From: Nemertoderma westbladi
Taxonomy: Eukaryota > Xenacoelomorpha > Nemertodermatida > Nemertodermatidae
Assembly (NCBI GenBank): GCA_032718475.1
Contig: JAUCBJ010000008.1
Location: 1 to 23,284, forward strand
Direction of reading: 5' to 3'
Length of the DNA stretch: 23,284 bases
Of this stretch, positions 1 through 8,765 are shown piece by piece. The translations under genes were made by a program, and so were the position numbers. The stretch's first letter is position 1. Every line of letters begins with the position of its first letter. The notes beneath the pieces are model-generated. The model was not told where the DNA came from. It searched no databases and worked only from the letters and a program-made list of their open reading frames with translations.

Positions 1-333
1 AATATAGTAGCAACAGCGTCGTACTACGTTTCTATAAAAAATATTCTCCAATATTGTAAATAAATCTCCGGGATCATTACTTTTCGCAGAAATATAAGTT
101 ATATTGCGAAGCTCTTTCCAATAAAAGGGTTGGTATCTTGCCAACTTTATATTAAACTTAGATATGGGTGCGCGACAAATAGGACAAATTTTAGAACAAT
201 AATTATTCATTTCGGAATATTGTACAATACATTGTACGCAAGTTGCATGTTTATTTTCACATTTATAATAATCTCGATGTTTTTGCAATAACTTAGAATA
301 GCAAACTGGGCATTTTTCATTTAAAATATCCAT
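1..333 (-). CDS. RING-HC finger protein, C-terminus cut by window edge
   Basis: An open frame starts at an ATG (331-333) and runs leftwards for 111 codons without a stop to the window edge, so the protein is partial. Residues 8-53 show a RING-HC zinc-binding pattern: CPVC at 8-11, a Cys at 25 and His at 29, Cys at 32 and 35, and a closing CPIC at 50-53. RING domains usually act as E3 ubiquitin ligases by docking an E2; that role is family knowledge, not shown here. The closing part, CPICRAPI, is typical of catalytic RINGs. No signal peptide or membrane segment is visible in the part present. The frame is intronless and lies 165 bp downstream of a second minus-strand frame, separated by very AT-rich DNA. 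Such compact packing fits a large DNA virus or Maverick/Polinton-type element as well as a host retrogene; I cannot decide. Confidence 0.72.
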   Translation of the reverse strand, partial: MDILNEKCPVCYSKLLQKHRDYYKCENKHATCVQCIVQYSEMNNYCSKICPICRAPISKFNIKLARYQPFYWKELRNITYISAKSNDPGDLFTILENIFYRNVVRRCCYYI

Positions 334-498
334 TTTCCAAATTTTAAAGTAAATTGAAAATAATTACCACAATACACAACAACAACAACAAACAAAACTG
401 TTATATTGTATATACAAATACTACTACAATTTTCGATTATTTAAAAACAACAAAATTTTATATATAATCATAAAATATTTATAATATAGAGGGAAAAG
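334..498 (-). promoter_or_regulatory. AT-rich gap between two minus-strand frames, possible promoter
   Basis: This 165-bp spacer is dominated by A and T and includes a TATATAAT-like stretch (around 460-470) and a CAACAACAACAA run near 378. It sits directly upstream of the RING-finger start codon on the minus strand and could hold its promoter. No specific factor site is recognised; this is inferred from position and composition only. Confidence 0.25.
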
Positions 499-945
499 TC
501 AAGAATCAATGATATTATCAACATATTCAACATTATCCGCTGATTCTTCAGGTTCGATAAAGGATTCTTTTGAAATCATTACAATAAAGAAAGACATAAT
601 TTCGTAGGGGCTATGCCGATTTAGCCGTATTTCAAACTTTTCACCAGCTTCGTTGTATTGTGTAATAAAAATAAATCCTTCTATCATGGCTAATAGTAAA
701 ATGTTACTTAATTTTCCTCCCCCATGCTCAGCTTTCAGGTTGTAATCTAAAAGATGAATACTATTATCTGAAGCATCAATATCGATTGAGCTTAAAACTT
801 TCCTGGCTTTTTCAGAAAACTCAATTTTATATTTATCATCTCCCTGACGGTAAATTGTATAATCAATAACAATATAGGCATGACCATCTTCTGCAAAAAA
901 TGAATGCCTTACTATTGGCATAACCATATCGGAATCAGAAGACAT
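499..945 (-). CDS. unrecognised 148-residue protein, intronless
   Basis: A complete frame starts at an ATG (943-945) and ends at TGA (499-501). I do not recognise the family. The protein is acidic at both ends (start MSSDSDMV, end rich in Glu, Asp and Ser), with a mixed alpha/beta-looking middle. A hydrophobic stretch at about residues 80-95 (KLSNILLLAMIEGFIFIT) looks more like a buried core strand and helix than a membrane anchor. There is no signal peptide, zinc motif or obvious repeat. It lies head-to-tail upstream of the RING-finger frame, on the same strand, with a 165-bp AT-rich gap. An intact 148-codon frame in very AT-rich DNA is unlikely by chance, so I call it coding. Alternatives are a viral or Polinton accessory gene, or a host single-exon gene. 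Confidence 0.55.
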   Translation of the reverse strand: MSSDSDMVMPIVRHSFFAEDGHAYIVIDYTIYRQGDDKYKIEFSEKARKVLSSIDIDASDNSIHLLDYNLKAEHGGGKLSNILLLAMIEGFIFITQYNEAGEKFEIRLNRHSPYEIMSFFIVMISKESFIEPEESADNVEYVDNIIDS

Positions 946-1169
946 TATTTAATTTATTTTATTGTAAATCAAACAAACAAAGTAAAAACTTTTAAACTAA
1001 AACCATTACAAATGATTAATTGCGATTAAAGCAAGAGATTATATATAAGATATTTTCAAAAATAATACAGGTCTTAAACTGAGAAATAGCCTAAATTCGG
1101 TTTATTGATTGGTTGATTAGCTGGTGGGTAACTACTGTATAAACAAAAAAAATTATTGCGTAATAATCA

Positions 1170-1535
1170 CTAATGCTCGTATACGCGTAGCTGGAACCTG
1201 ACGGAATCTCATGTATCATACTGCTTGGTTTGTTGATTTGGTGACAGCAGTTGTGGAGTTGGCAATCAATATAATATATGCGTGATGCGTGTAGTTGGTG
1301 GCCACGTTGTCTGCATATACAGTATACAGTGGTTGGTTGCATGGATAGGAAATAACTATGGAAATATTCGTATACGTGTAGCTAGAACGTGGCGGAATTT
1401 CAACACGTATCATAATAGCGTTGGGGTAGGCAGGCCGCTCGGTTGGTTGGTTTGGTGACAGCCGTCGAGGAGTAGCCGTGCGTGGTGGTGGTGGTGGTGG
1501 TGAGTTGGCAATCGTTTCGATATAATAGCGTAGTG
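1170..1535. repeat. diverged ~190-bp duplication with a GGT microsatellite
   Basis: The stretch at 1177-1220 (TCGTATACGCGTAGCTGGAA onward) is repeated in diverged form at 1368-1412. The following TTTGGTGACAGC...GAGTTGGCAATC block recurs at about 1236-1265 and 1449-1512, with a (GGT)n run near 1482-1501 inserted in the second copy. A third, more worn relative may continue to about 1660. The region is richer in G and T on this strand than its surroundings. Open frames across it on the minus strand look like by-products of the low-complexity repeat. Confidence 0.6.
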
Positions 1536-2005
1536 TGGGGCTAGCCATGCAATGAGAAGTTAGGTTACGCGAAGATGAATATGCGATGGTTGGTTGATGC
1601 AACGACGCGAATCAATACTCGCGGGTGGTAACAGTTGTCGAGTAAGGCTACGCGTAGGTGATAAGCAACGAATGGTTGAAGGCAACAATATTGATGGTGA
1701 CAGATGGTCATTAAACACCGCAATTTAGCACCGGAATTTGGCATTTTTAATAGCCCTCCGAGATCTGGCCCGTAGCCCAGGCTAGGGAGGAGTTGCGTGA
1801 GAACTATGCTTCTCCTACTACTAATGCCCCTGAACCAAAAGTGGGTGCAAATGAACTTTTTTTTAATTTTATTGCACCCACTTTTTGAGTCCATACAATA
1901 AAAAATGTTAAAAACTGTCTGTGTAGCAAACACTGTCTAAAACTTTTACAATAAATCAAACATAGATTTTAATACTAATATAGTAAACAAGTTTTTGTCA
2001 ACTAA
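1536..2005. other. no gene recognised; includes one strong hairpin
   Basis: Apart from the inverted repeat at 1837-1885, I see no coding or RNA gene. Sequence at 1740-1830 is GC-richer than its surroundings, and the part right of it is AT-rich. It lies between the degenerate duplication and the 3' end of the Mutator-like transposase, so it may include that element's flank, but no terminal repeat matching the far side was found. Confidence 0.4.
1837..1885. repeat. 14-bp perfect inverted repeat (hairpin)
   Basis: AAAAGTGGGTGCAA at 1837-1850 is perfectly complementary to TTGCACCCACTTTT at 1872-1885, with a 21-base T-rich loop. It could form a stable hairpin in DNA or RNA, or be the remnant of a very small inverted-repeat element. 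No gene is attached to it. Confidence 0.7.
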
Positions 2006-2105
2006 ACAAGATGTCAACATCAGTCATTTCTTCTAATGCATGCCATAACCGTACTCTTCAGCAGCTAGTACTCGTTTCTCGTTTCTCCTATGTAACTTTC
2101 CGCTT

Positions 2106-3788
2106 CTATCTGCGCCTTTTCCGAGCTTCCTTGGTGATTGCTTGGCAGCTTATCTCAGCTTTCTTGATACGTTGTTTGTCTACCTCCGCCAACCCAGCAA
2201 TACATGACTTTCCAATAGAGCACCCCAACTCCCTTAGTACAGATAACCGTGTTGTATGACCTTCGTTGAACGTAATGATGGCATCATAAACTGCGATTTC
2301 CAGGACTGAGAGACCCACAAATACGCGTTTTGGTGCTCTAGACCAAACCATGTTGTTGAATCTCTCGTTCGTATTTTGTGTTTTACCATGCAGGCATTTT
2401 TTCAGTAGTTCAGGGTTAGACAGATCTCTAAATGTTGGTCGTAATATATTCATTATTTCCAATGGTATAGAATTCTTGTGTTGGAATTGAGTAATCGTAT
2501 TGATGCTTTTATTGTACTGACACCACGTAGGTGGCACCTTTGGGCACAGACCATGTTGTGGTTCAGCATCTGTAGACAACTTGTGGTAATATACAGTATC
2601 GCCCATTTGGCGCGTCTCATAGACTCTACTGAATCTAGGTTCTCTCTAATTGCTTTCCCAAAGTATAGGCCTACTTATAAGCTATCAATACTCTTATCAG
2701 TTAGACGTCCCTTACCCATCATTGACTTCCCATCCGGTAGTTTTCTTTTCCCATGATCTTTTTTCAGTCTTCGTAGTCTACCACCCATACGTTTCTGTAT
2801 GTGGCCAACACATTCTAGTTTCTCTACCTCTACATCATCACCAGATGGTTTCATTGAGGCAACTGCCTGAAAACTAGCACTATCGTCATCACCCAAATAC
2901 TTTGTGTATCTTAGACCACGTTTCTCGATAGATCTGCGGTATATAACTTTAGCCCCCGCAATTTCCATCCCTCCACTGGATCCTGAGTAATTTTTGTAAC
3001 AATATATTTTATGATTATCTTCAGCAGTTTTCCTCGCTGTTGAATCGACTATAGAGCTAATTTTACTGCATTTTTTGCAGAACAATGTGAGTATATGGGC
3101 ATCGATAACTTTGCCAGTGTCAACAGATATTGCCGACACAACGCCATTCAATGAAGTGTGTCCCCGTTTTTGCCACGTTCCATCGAAGGAAACAGCTACA
3201 TCAGTCACAATCTCATTATTCGTTTCATCGACCTCCTTAGTGCGAACATCTACAAGTTCAGTTGCTGCTTTCTTCGTGTTGGCAATCGCAACCGTCTCAA
3301 GTGCAGCATTTTAACTTGTCATTGTAGTGACCAAATCGCATTGGTGCACACGGTAGATCCATTATTGCACAGAATATTTGAGCTGCATCTCGGCCGATTC
3401 CTATAGCCCTAAAGGCACACACATCATTGGTTTATATCAAATGTTGTACACTTTGCTTCAGAATTCCTGATGCTTGGTGAACTGAAGAAAGTCTTATTTA
3501 CGTTACATCCAGAACAACTAATTCTCAAATTCGTTGCCAAACCATGAATACCTATATCTGTTAGCGAAAAGTTATTACTTTCACATTCCGCACAGACCAA
3601 TGTGCCCTTCAGCTGATCAGCTAGATAACTTATGTTTACTAATACATATCCTGTCTGAGTTGATTGATACACTGTATGTTCAACAATTTTTTTCGCCGCA
3701 GTACTTTTAGAGTCAACAACAGTAGTTTTTGCCTGATTTGATTGCCACGAAATTTGCGCTTCACAATATTCCCTTTTGGCTTAGTCAT
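2106..3788 (-). pseudogene. Mutator-like element (MULE) transposase, decayed
   Basis: The conserved parts of an animal Mutator-like DDE transposase can be followed along the minus strand from a start-like ATG at 3786-3788 (MTKPKGN..., basic) to a stop at 2106. In order: a CxxC/CxxC zinc-binding region (VCAEC...SCSGC, about 3490-3600), a stretch reading AFRAIGIGRDAAQIF (about 3365-3410), the first catalytic Asp in VSFDGTW (about 3170-3195), the second in YLGDDDS (about 2880-2900), a C-x2-H motif (CVGHIQKRMG, about 2785-2815), and the catalytic Glu in NTNERFNN (about 2350-2375). A basic C-terminus ends RKRRR. Frame changes are needed near 3738, 3410-3420, 3310 and 2590, and an in-frame TAA lies at 2675-2677, so it cannot make a full protein. 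All three catalytic residues survive, suggesting moderate age. Family function is cut-and-paste transposition; no terminal repeats were identified. Confidence 0.93.
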
Positions 3789-4299
3789 TCTACGACTTCA
3801 TTCATTGTAAATGACTAAATTGCAGCGACTATCGGTACCTAAAGTAGGCATAGTGATAGTAAAGTTACCGGTACATTCAAATATTCTAATACCATGTTAC
3901 ACACTATTGCACCAAAAGAATGCGCCATTCAGACGAAAAGTCGCCAATATAACACATCAGATCTCTTATGAAAGGTCCTTCCACAACTTGTGCTTACAGG
4001 TAAGCCTACTTGCAGTACTGTACAATGTCAATGACGCAGTATGTCAATACGCAGAATGTCAATAAACTGGTGAAATGACAGTTCTGGAATCTGTCAAGTC
4101 AATTATCAATTCAAATTTCCCTCCAAAACTACAGTTGATTTATTTCTTGTATATGCTTCAAAACAATGGTTGAAAGGCAATTAGTTAAAAATTTATAATT
4201 TTTGGCACTTTTTACAAACATTTGACAATTGCTATTTGATGTAATGTAATACGTTTTTCCCTCTGTTTGTACATCTGTCTCTTACATACCGGTATTGTG
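3789..4299. other. no gene recognised; upstream flank of the MULE pseudogene
   Basis: The stretch upstream of the transposase holds a short open frame without recognisable domains and a small GTCAAT direct repetition near 4025-4060. A splice-like CTTACAG/GTAAG junction sits at 3993-4004 with a weak pyrimidine tract. It may be non-coding flank of the MULE, but no inverted repeat matching the far side was found. Confidence 0.4.
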
Positions 4300-4300
4300 T

Positions 4301-4735
4301 GCTTTTTCATATTTTGACAAACAACCCAAATGAAGACAGACGGATGGCAGATTCTAGAATCCTTCAATATTGAAATTTGACATCGGAAATGAAATCACGG
4401 ACTAGGAAAACCCCATAACAAAATTTTATGTATTTATGTAGGTGTTGTTTGCTTATTTAAATTTTATGGACACACCAAAAGACAGACAGAATTGACGGAG
4501 AGACATAATAGAATCCATTAATAATGAAAACTGACATTGGAAATTGAGTCACAGACCAGGAAAACCCCATAAGAAAATTGTATTTGAGTGTTGTATGCTT
4601 TTTTATATTTTGACGGACAAACCAAAAGACAGACAGACGGACAGACAGACTAGAATCCGTCAATCGTGAAACTGACATCGGAAATGAAATCACGGAACAG
4701 GAAAAGCCCATAGCGAAAGTTTTAATTTTTGTTCG
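4301..4735. repeat. three diverged ~141-154-bp tandem units
   Basis: The block CATCGGAAATGAAATCACGG at 4381 recurs in diverged form at 4535 and almost exactly at 4676, giving spacings of 154 and 141 bp. Each copy is preceded by an ACAGACGGA/ACAGACAGAC run and a TAGAATCC...AAT box, and followed by AGGAAAACCCCATA. This is a short tandem array of an unrecognised repeat, probably part of a larger non-coding element. The short open frame across it on the minus strand is repeat-derived. Confidence 0.8.
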
Positions 4736-4866
4736 AAAAAATGTTCTTTCAAAATTTGACAATAATGGTATGCTTGAAAATTCTCCCATTTATAAAAATT
4801 GGCGGGAAGGTTTGGAAACTTTGAATGCATTTTTCTCCTACTTCAATTTTTCATGTTATTTTGGTT

Positions 4867-5189
4867 ACAAATGCCCCATTATCTCGAGAACGGCTCGATG
4901 AAATTTCTTGAAATTTTGACACATGATCCATGGCATGGCCTAATATCATAGTTAACTCAACATCATTCTTTGTATTTTAGGACCAAATCCCAAATTTTTG
5001 ACCTTTTTTTCAAAAATATGAAAAATAATACAAAAATTTCGAATTTTTTTAGGTTCCAGGTCTGGCGGGGTGGCTACTTTAATAGCATATCAAATTTCAT
5101 AAAAATCGACCTGGTAGTTCTGGAGAAAACGGGGCATTTGTTATAAAGGCGTTTGTATGGGAAAATCTAAGGGTTCCATCTCCCCTTAA
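4867..5189. mobile_element. inverted-repeat element, possible TTAA-type end
   Basis: A left arm at about 4867-4912 (ACAAATGCCCCATTATCTC...) is inverted at about 5090-5141, where the opposite strand reads ACAAATGCCCCGTTTTCTCC. The two arms match imperfectly over about 45-50 bp round a ~170-bp centre. The right flank ends in CCCCTTAA (5182-5189), reminiscent of TTAA-targeting elements. No transposase is present. I infer a decayed non-autonomous DNA element. Confidence 0.45.
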
Positions 5190-6195
5190 GCGTATTTCTT
5201 GGGTTTAAGATTGTTTATTTATTGAACATAATTAACAACTTAGTAAGAAATTGAGTTTAGTTATATATTAAATAAATAATAGCCAGGAGAATTAAGCTGC
5301 TTGGAAAGTTGAGATGGTGGAGTAGGCTTGAGTTACATAAAATTTAATTAATACTTGCAGTTGAAATTCTAGTCCAATTCATCATTTAATAATGCTCTCA
5401 ACGATTATTCTTCGCATTCATTATTCTCTCGCCAGGATCAGATTCATGTCTCACTTACCCAAAATACTGTAGGTTGCCAATAATATTATAATGCTAAATC
5501 CTTCTCAAGGGATAATTAATATAAGGGTATGATCTCATCAATCACATGTGTATGATATTTACCCTCATAAAGACAAATATACGCTGATATCATATTTAAG
5601 ATGGGAGGATATTAAAATCTGAATCCTTTTGTTACATGTATGTCACCTTACAGTGTACTGGTGATATGCCTGTAACGCTGCAGAATCCCACTTTGCTACA
5701 TTGAGATCTAGGCCACAACACAGTAAAGTAATCTCTTTCTTAGTAACAATAAACTTCTAGAACTCCCGGTGGAAAACTGTTATTATTTATGAAAATTATA
5801 TCTGGAAACTCTTGTGAAAAGTGAAATATTGCAATATGGTCCTGTGACAACTCTAAGTTTTGATGAAAATTACATTAAGGGGGATGGAGTTGGGGAAAGC
5901 CCTCACGAATATAAAATATGGAAATTTAACACAAAGAAAAAAATGTTTAATGATGTCGTATTAACTCGTCCTTGAACGTAGTAATCATTAAAGGACTGTC
6001 AATTACGTAAAGTATGTCTATCAGGGAATATAGAGTTTCAAAAATGGTAGAGTGAAGCCGTTCAGGAAATATGCGTCATAAAATAAGTAAGAAACATTAC
6101 TCCTCTGGGGACTAAATACCTATTTACAAAAATAATGATTTTTGGAAAGAGTAACACGACCAGTGCATATGCTCATGTTGATAATATCTGGCTAG
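5190..6195. other. no gene recognised, AT-rich
   Basis: About 1 kb without a convincing open frame, RNA gene or tandem repeat. A TTAAGGGGGATGG motif at 5875-5887 resembles, in inverted orientation, the TTAAGGGG end at 5182-5189. No partner end was found to the right of it. Confidence 0.4.
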
Positions 6196-6735
6196 GGACA
6201 TCTACCACAACTACAGTACCTAAACCTGTACTGTACCAATAGTACAGTACCACTACTACAGTACCTAGTAATGTTCACTGTACAGTACCACTAGTACAGT
6301 GCCACATCTACAGTACCTAGTACTGTACAGTACCACTAGTGCAGTACCACATCTACGGTATCCAGTACTGTACAATACCACTACTACAGTACCTAGTACT
6401 GTACACTGTACAGTACCACAAGTACAGTGCCACATCTACGGTATCTAGTACTGTACAGTACCATCAGTACAGTGCCACATCTACGGTATCCAGTACTGTA
6501 CAGTACCACTAGTGCAGTACCACATCTACGGTATCCAGTACTGTACAATACCACTACTACAGTACCTAGTACTGTACACTGTACAGTACCACAAGTACAG
6601 TGCCACATCTACGGTATCTAGTACTGTACAGTACCACCAGTACAGTACCACATCTACGGTATCCAGTACTGTACAGTACCACTAGTGCAGTACCACATCT
6701 ACGGTATCCAGGACTGTACAGTACCACTAGTACAG

Positions 6736-6939
6736 CTGGCGAACGCGGATACGGACTGCGGGGTTGCTGGGTAGTTCAGTTGGGTAGTTCAGTTACCACT
6801 GACAGACTGCTGCGACGGACAGGATTAATAAATAATATTAAAAATAGTTTGAATTTCCCCCGTAAATGCTAAATGTATCGTGTAGTATATATTTGTTGGC
6901 ATTTTGCTTTATTAAATTGACATATAAAAAAAAAAAAAA
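6736..6939 (+). mobile_element. poly(A)-tailed retroposed insertion with 12-bp TSD
   Basis: A 204-bp unique sequence interrupts the minisatellite. It ends in A14 (6926-6939), with an ATTAAA polyadenylation signal at 6911-6916. It is flanked by a perfect 12-bp direct repeat, CCACTAGTACAG, at 6724-6735 and 6940-6951, as expected of LINE-mediated target-primed insertion. It carries no long open frame. Its 5' part contains TAGTTCAGTTGG, which resembles a tRNA A box, but no B box is seen. It may therefore be a 5'-truncated mRNA copy (processed pseudogene) or a SINE. The duplicated bases also occur in the array, but an uninterrupted array would contain them once at this point, so a true target duplication is the simpler reading. 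Confidence 0.85.
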
Positions 6940-8548
6940 CCACTAGTACAGTACCACATCTACGGTATCCAGTACTGTACAGTACCACTAGTACAGTACC
7001 ACATCTACGGTATCCAGTACTGTACAGTACCACCAGTACAGTACCACATCTACAGTACCTAGTACTGTACAGTACCACTAGTAAGTGCAGTACCACATCT
7101 ACGGTATCCAGTACTGTACAGTACCACTAGTACAGTACCACATCTACGGTATCCAGTACTGTACAGTACCACTAGTACAGTACCACATCTACGGTATCCA
7201 GTACTGTACAGTACCACTAGTACAGTACCACATCTACGGTATCCAGTACTGTACACTACCACTAGTACAGTACCACATCTACGGTATCCAGTACTGTACA
7301 GTACCACTAGTACAGTACCACATCTACGGTATCCAGTACTGTACAGTACCACTAGTACAGTACCACATCTACGGTATCCAGTACTGTACAGTACCACTAG
7401 TGCAGTACCACATCTACGGTATCCAGTACTGTACAGTACCACTAGTATAGTACCACATCTACGGTATCCAGTACTGTACACTACCACTAGTACAGTACCA
7501 CATCTACGGTATCCAGTACTGTACAGTACCACTAGTACAGTACCACATCTACGGTATCCAGTACTGTACAGTACCACTAGTACAGTACCACATCTACGGT
7601 ATCCAGTACTGTACAGTACCACTAGTACAGTACCACATCTACGGTATCCAGTACTGTACAGTACCACTAGTACAGTACCACATCTACGGTATCCAGTACT
7701 GTACAGTACCACTAGTACAGTACCACATCTACGGTATCCAGTACTGTACAGTACCACTAGTACAGTACCACATCTACGGTATCCAGTACTGTACAGTACC
7801 ACTAGTACAGTACCACATCTACGGTATCCAGTACTGTACAGTACCACTAGTACAGTACCACATCTACGGTATCCAGTACTGTACAGTACCACTAGTACAG
7901 TACCACATCTACGGTATCCAGTACTGTACAGTACCACTAGTACAGTGCCACATCTACGGTATCTAGTACTGTACAGTACCACTAGTGCAGTACCACATCT
8001 ACGGTATCCAGTACTGTACAGTACCACTAGTGCAGTACCACATCTACGGTATCCAGTACTGTACAGTACCACTAGTATAGTACCACATCTACGGTATCCA
8101 GTACTGTACACTACCACTAGTACAGTACCACATCTACGGTATCCAGTACTGTACAGTACCACTAGTACAGTACCACATCTACGGTATCCAGTACTGTACA
8201 GTACCACTAGTACAGTACCACATCTACGGTATCCAGTACTGTACAGTACCACTAGTACAGTACCACATCTACGGTATCCAGTACTGTACAGTACCACTAG
8301 TACAGTACCACATCTACGGTATCCAGTACTGTACAGTACAACCAGTACAGTATCACATCTACAGTACCTAGTACTGTACAGTACCACTAGTGCAGTACCA
8401 CATCTACGGTATACAGTACTGTACAATACCACTACTACAGTACCTAGTACTGTACACTGTACAGTACCACAAGTACAGTGCCACATCTACGGTATCTAGT
8501 ACTGTACAGTACCACCAGTACAGTACCACATCTACAGTACCTAGTTAC

Positions 8549-8619
8549 TTTTTTTTTTTACTTTACAAGCCTCATTTATTCACAAAATAATAAAAACCTT
8601 CAGAAATACAAACACAATT
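8549..8619 (-). mobile_element. short reverse-orientation poly(A) retrocopy
   Basis: A T11 run (8549-8559) is followed by about 60 bp of non-array sequence before the GTAC repeat resumes. On the minus strand this reads as a short unique segment with AATAAA (8575-8580), about 15 bases of spacing, then A11, as in the 3' end of a polyadenylated transcript. A clean target duplication is not visible (only a TTAC at each side), so the right boundary is approximate. It is probably a heavily 5'-truncated retrocopy. Confidence 0.6.
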
Positions 8620-8765
8620 ACAGTACAGTACAGTAGTGCAGTACTACTGTACAATGCAGTACTACAGTACCTAGTACTGTACAGTACCACTAGTGCAGTA
8701 CCACATCTACGGTATCCAGTACTGTACAGTACCACTAGTGCAGTACCACATCCGCAGTGCTTTCA

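Larger units (their letters stand above)
6200..8765. repeat. 45-bp palindrome-cored minisatellite array
   Basis: A GTAC-rich unit repeats with a strict 45-bp period from about 7096 to 8330 (for example CATCTACGGT at 7141, 7186, 7231, 7276, 7321), with more irregular copies from about 6200 and to about 8765. Each unit contains a 14-bp perfect palindrome (GTACTGTACAGTAC), five GTAC sites and one ACTAGT site. Many consecutive units are identical, which indicates recent expansion or homogenisation. Because 45 is a multiple of three, several frames on both strands stay open for hundreds of codons (minus-strand period GYRRCGTVLVVLYST); this does not indicate a protein. The outer parts show higher-order units: a ~173-bp block at 6361 recurs at 6534 and again near 8411. 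Two poly(A)-tailed insertions interrupt the array. Confidence 0.95.

Noticed and set aside
1091-1933. Minus-strand frames of 83-128 codons
   Set aside because: They overlap each other in different frames across a duplicated low-complexity stretch and show no domain.
2011-3406. Plus-strand frames across the transposase
   Set aside because: They are antisense shadows of the Mutator-like reading frames.
3991-4006. Second recursive-splice-like motif (CTTACAG/GTAAGC)
   Set aside because: Its pyrimidine tract is interrupted by purines; too weak compared with 9151-9177.
3811-4065. 84-codon plus-strand frame
   Set aside because: No domain, unusual composition and no support from splice or promoter signals; likely chance.
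7096-8330. CRISPR-like array
   Set aside because: The period is 45 bp with no variable spacers; whole units are identical, and the genome context is animal.
7059-8486. 475-codon open frame on the minus strand with a 15-residue repeat
   Set aside because: It is the minisatellite read in frame; 45 bp is divisible by three and the unit lacks stops in several frames on both strands. No non-repetitive protein part is attached.
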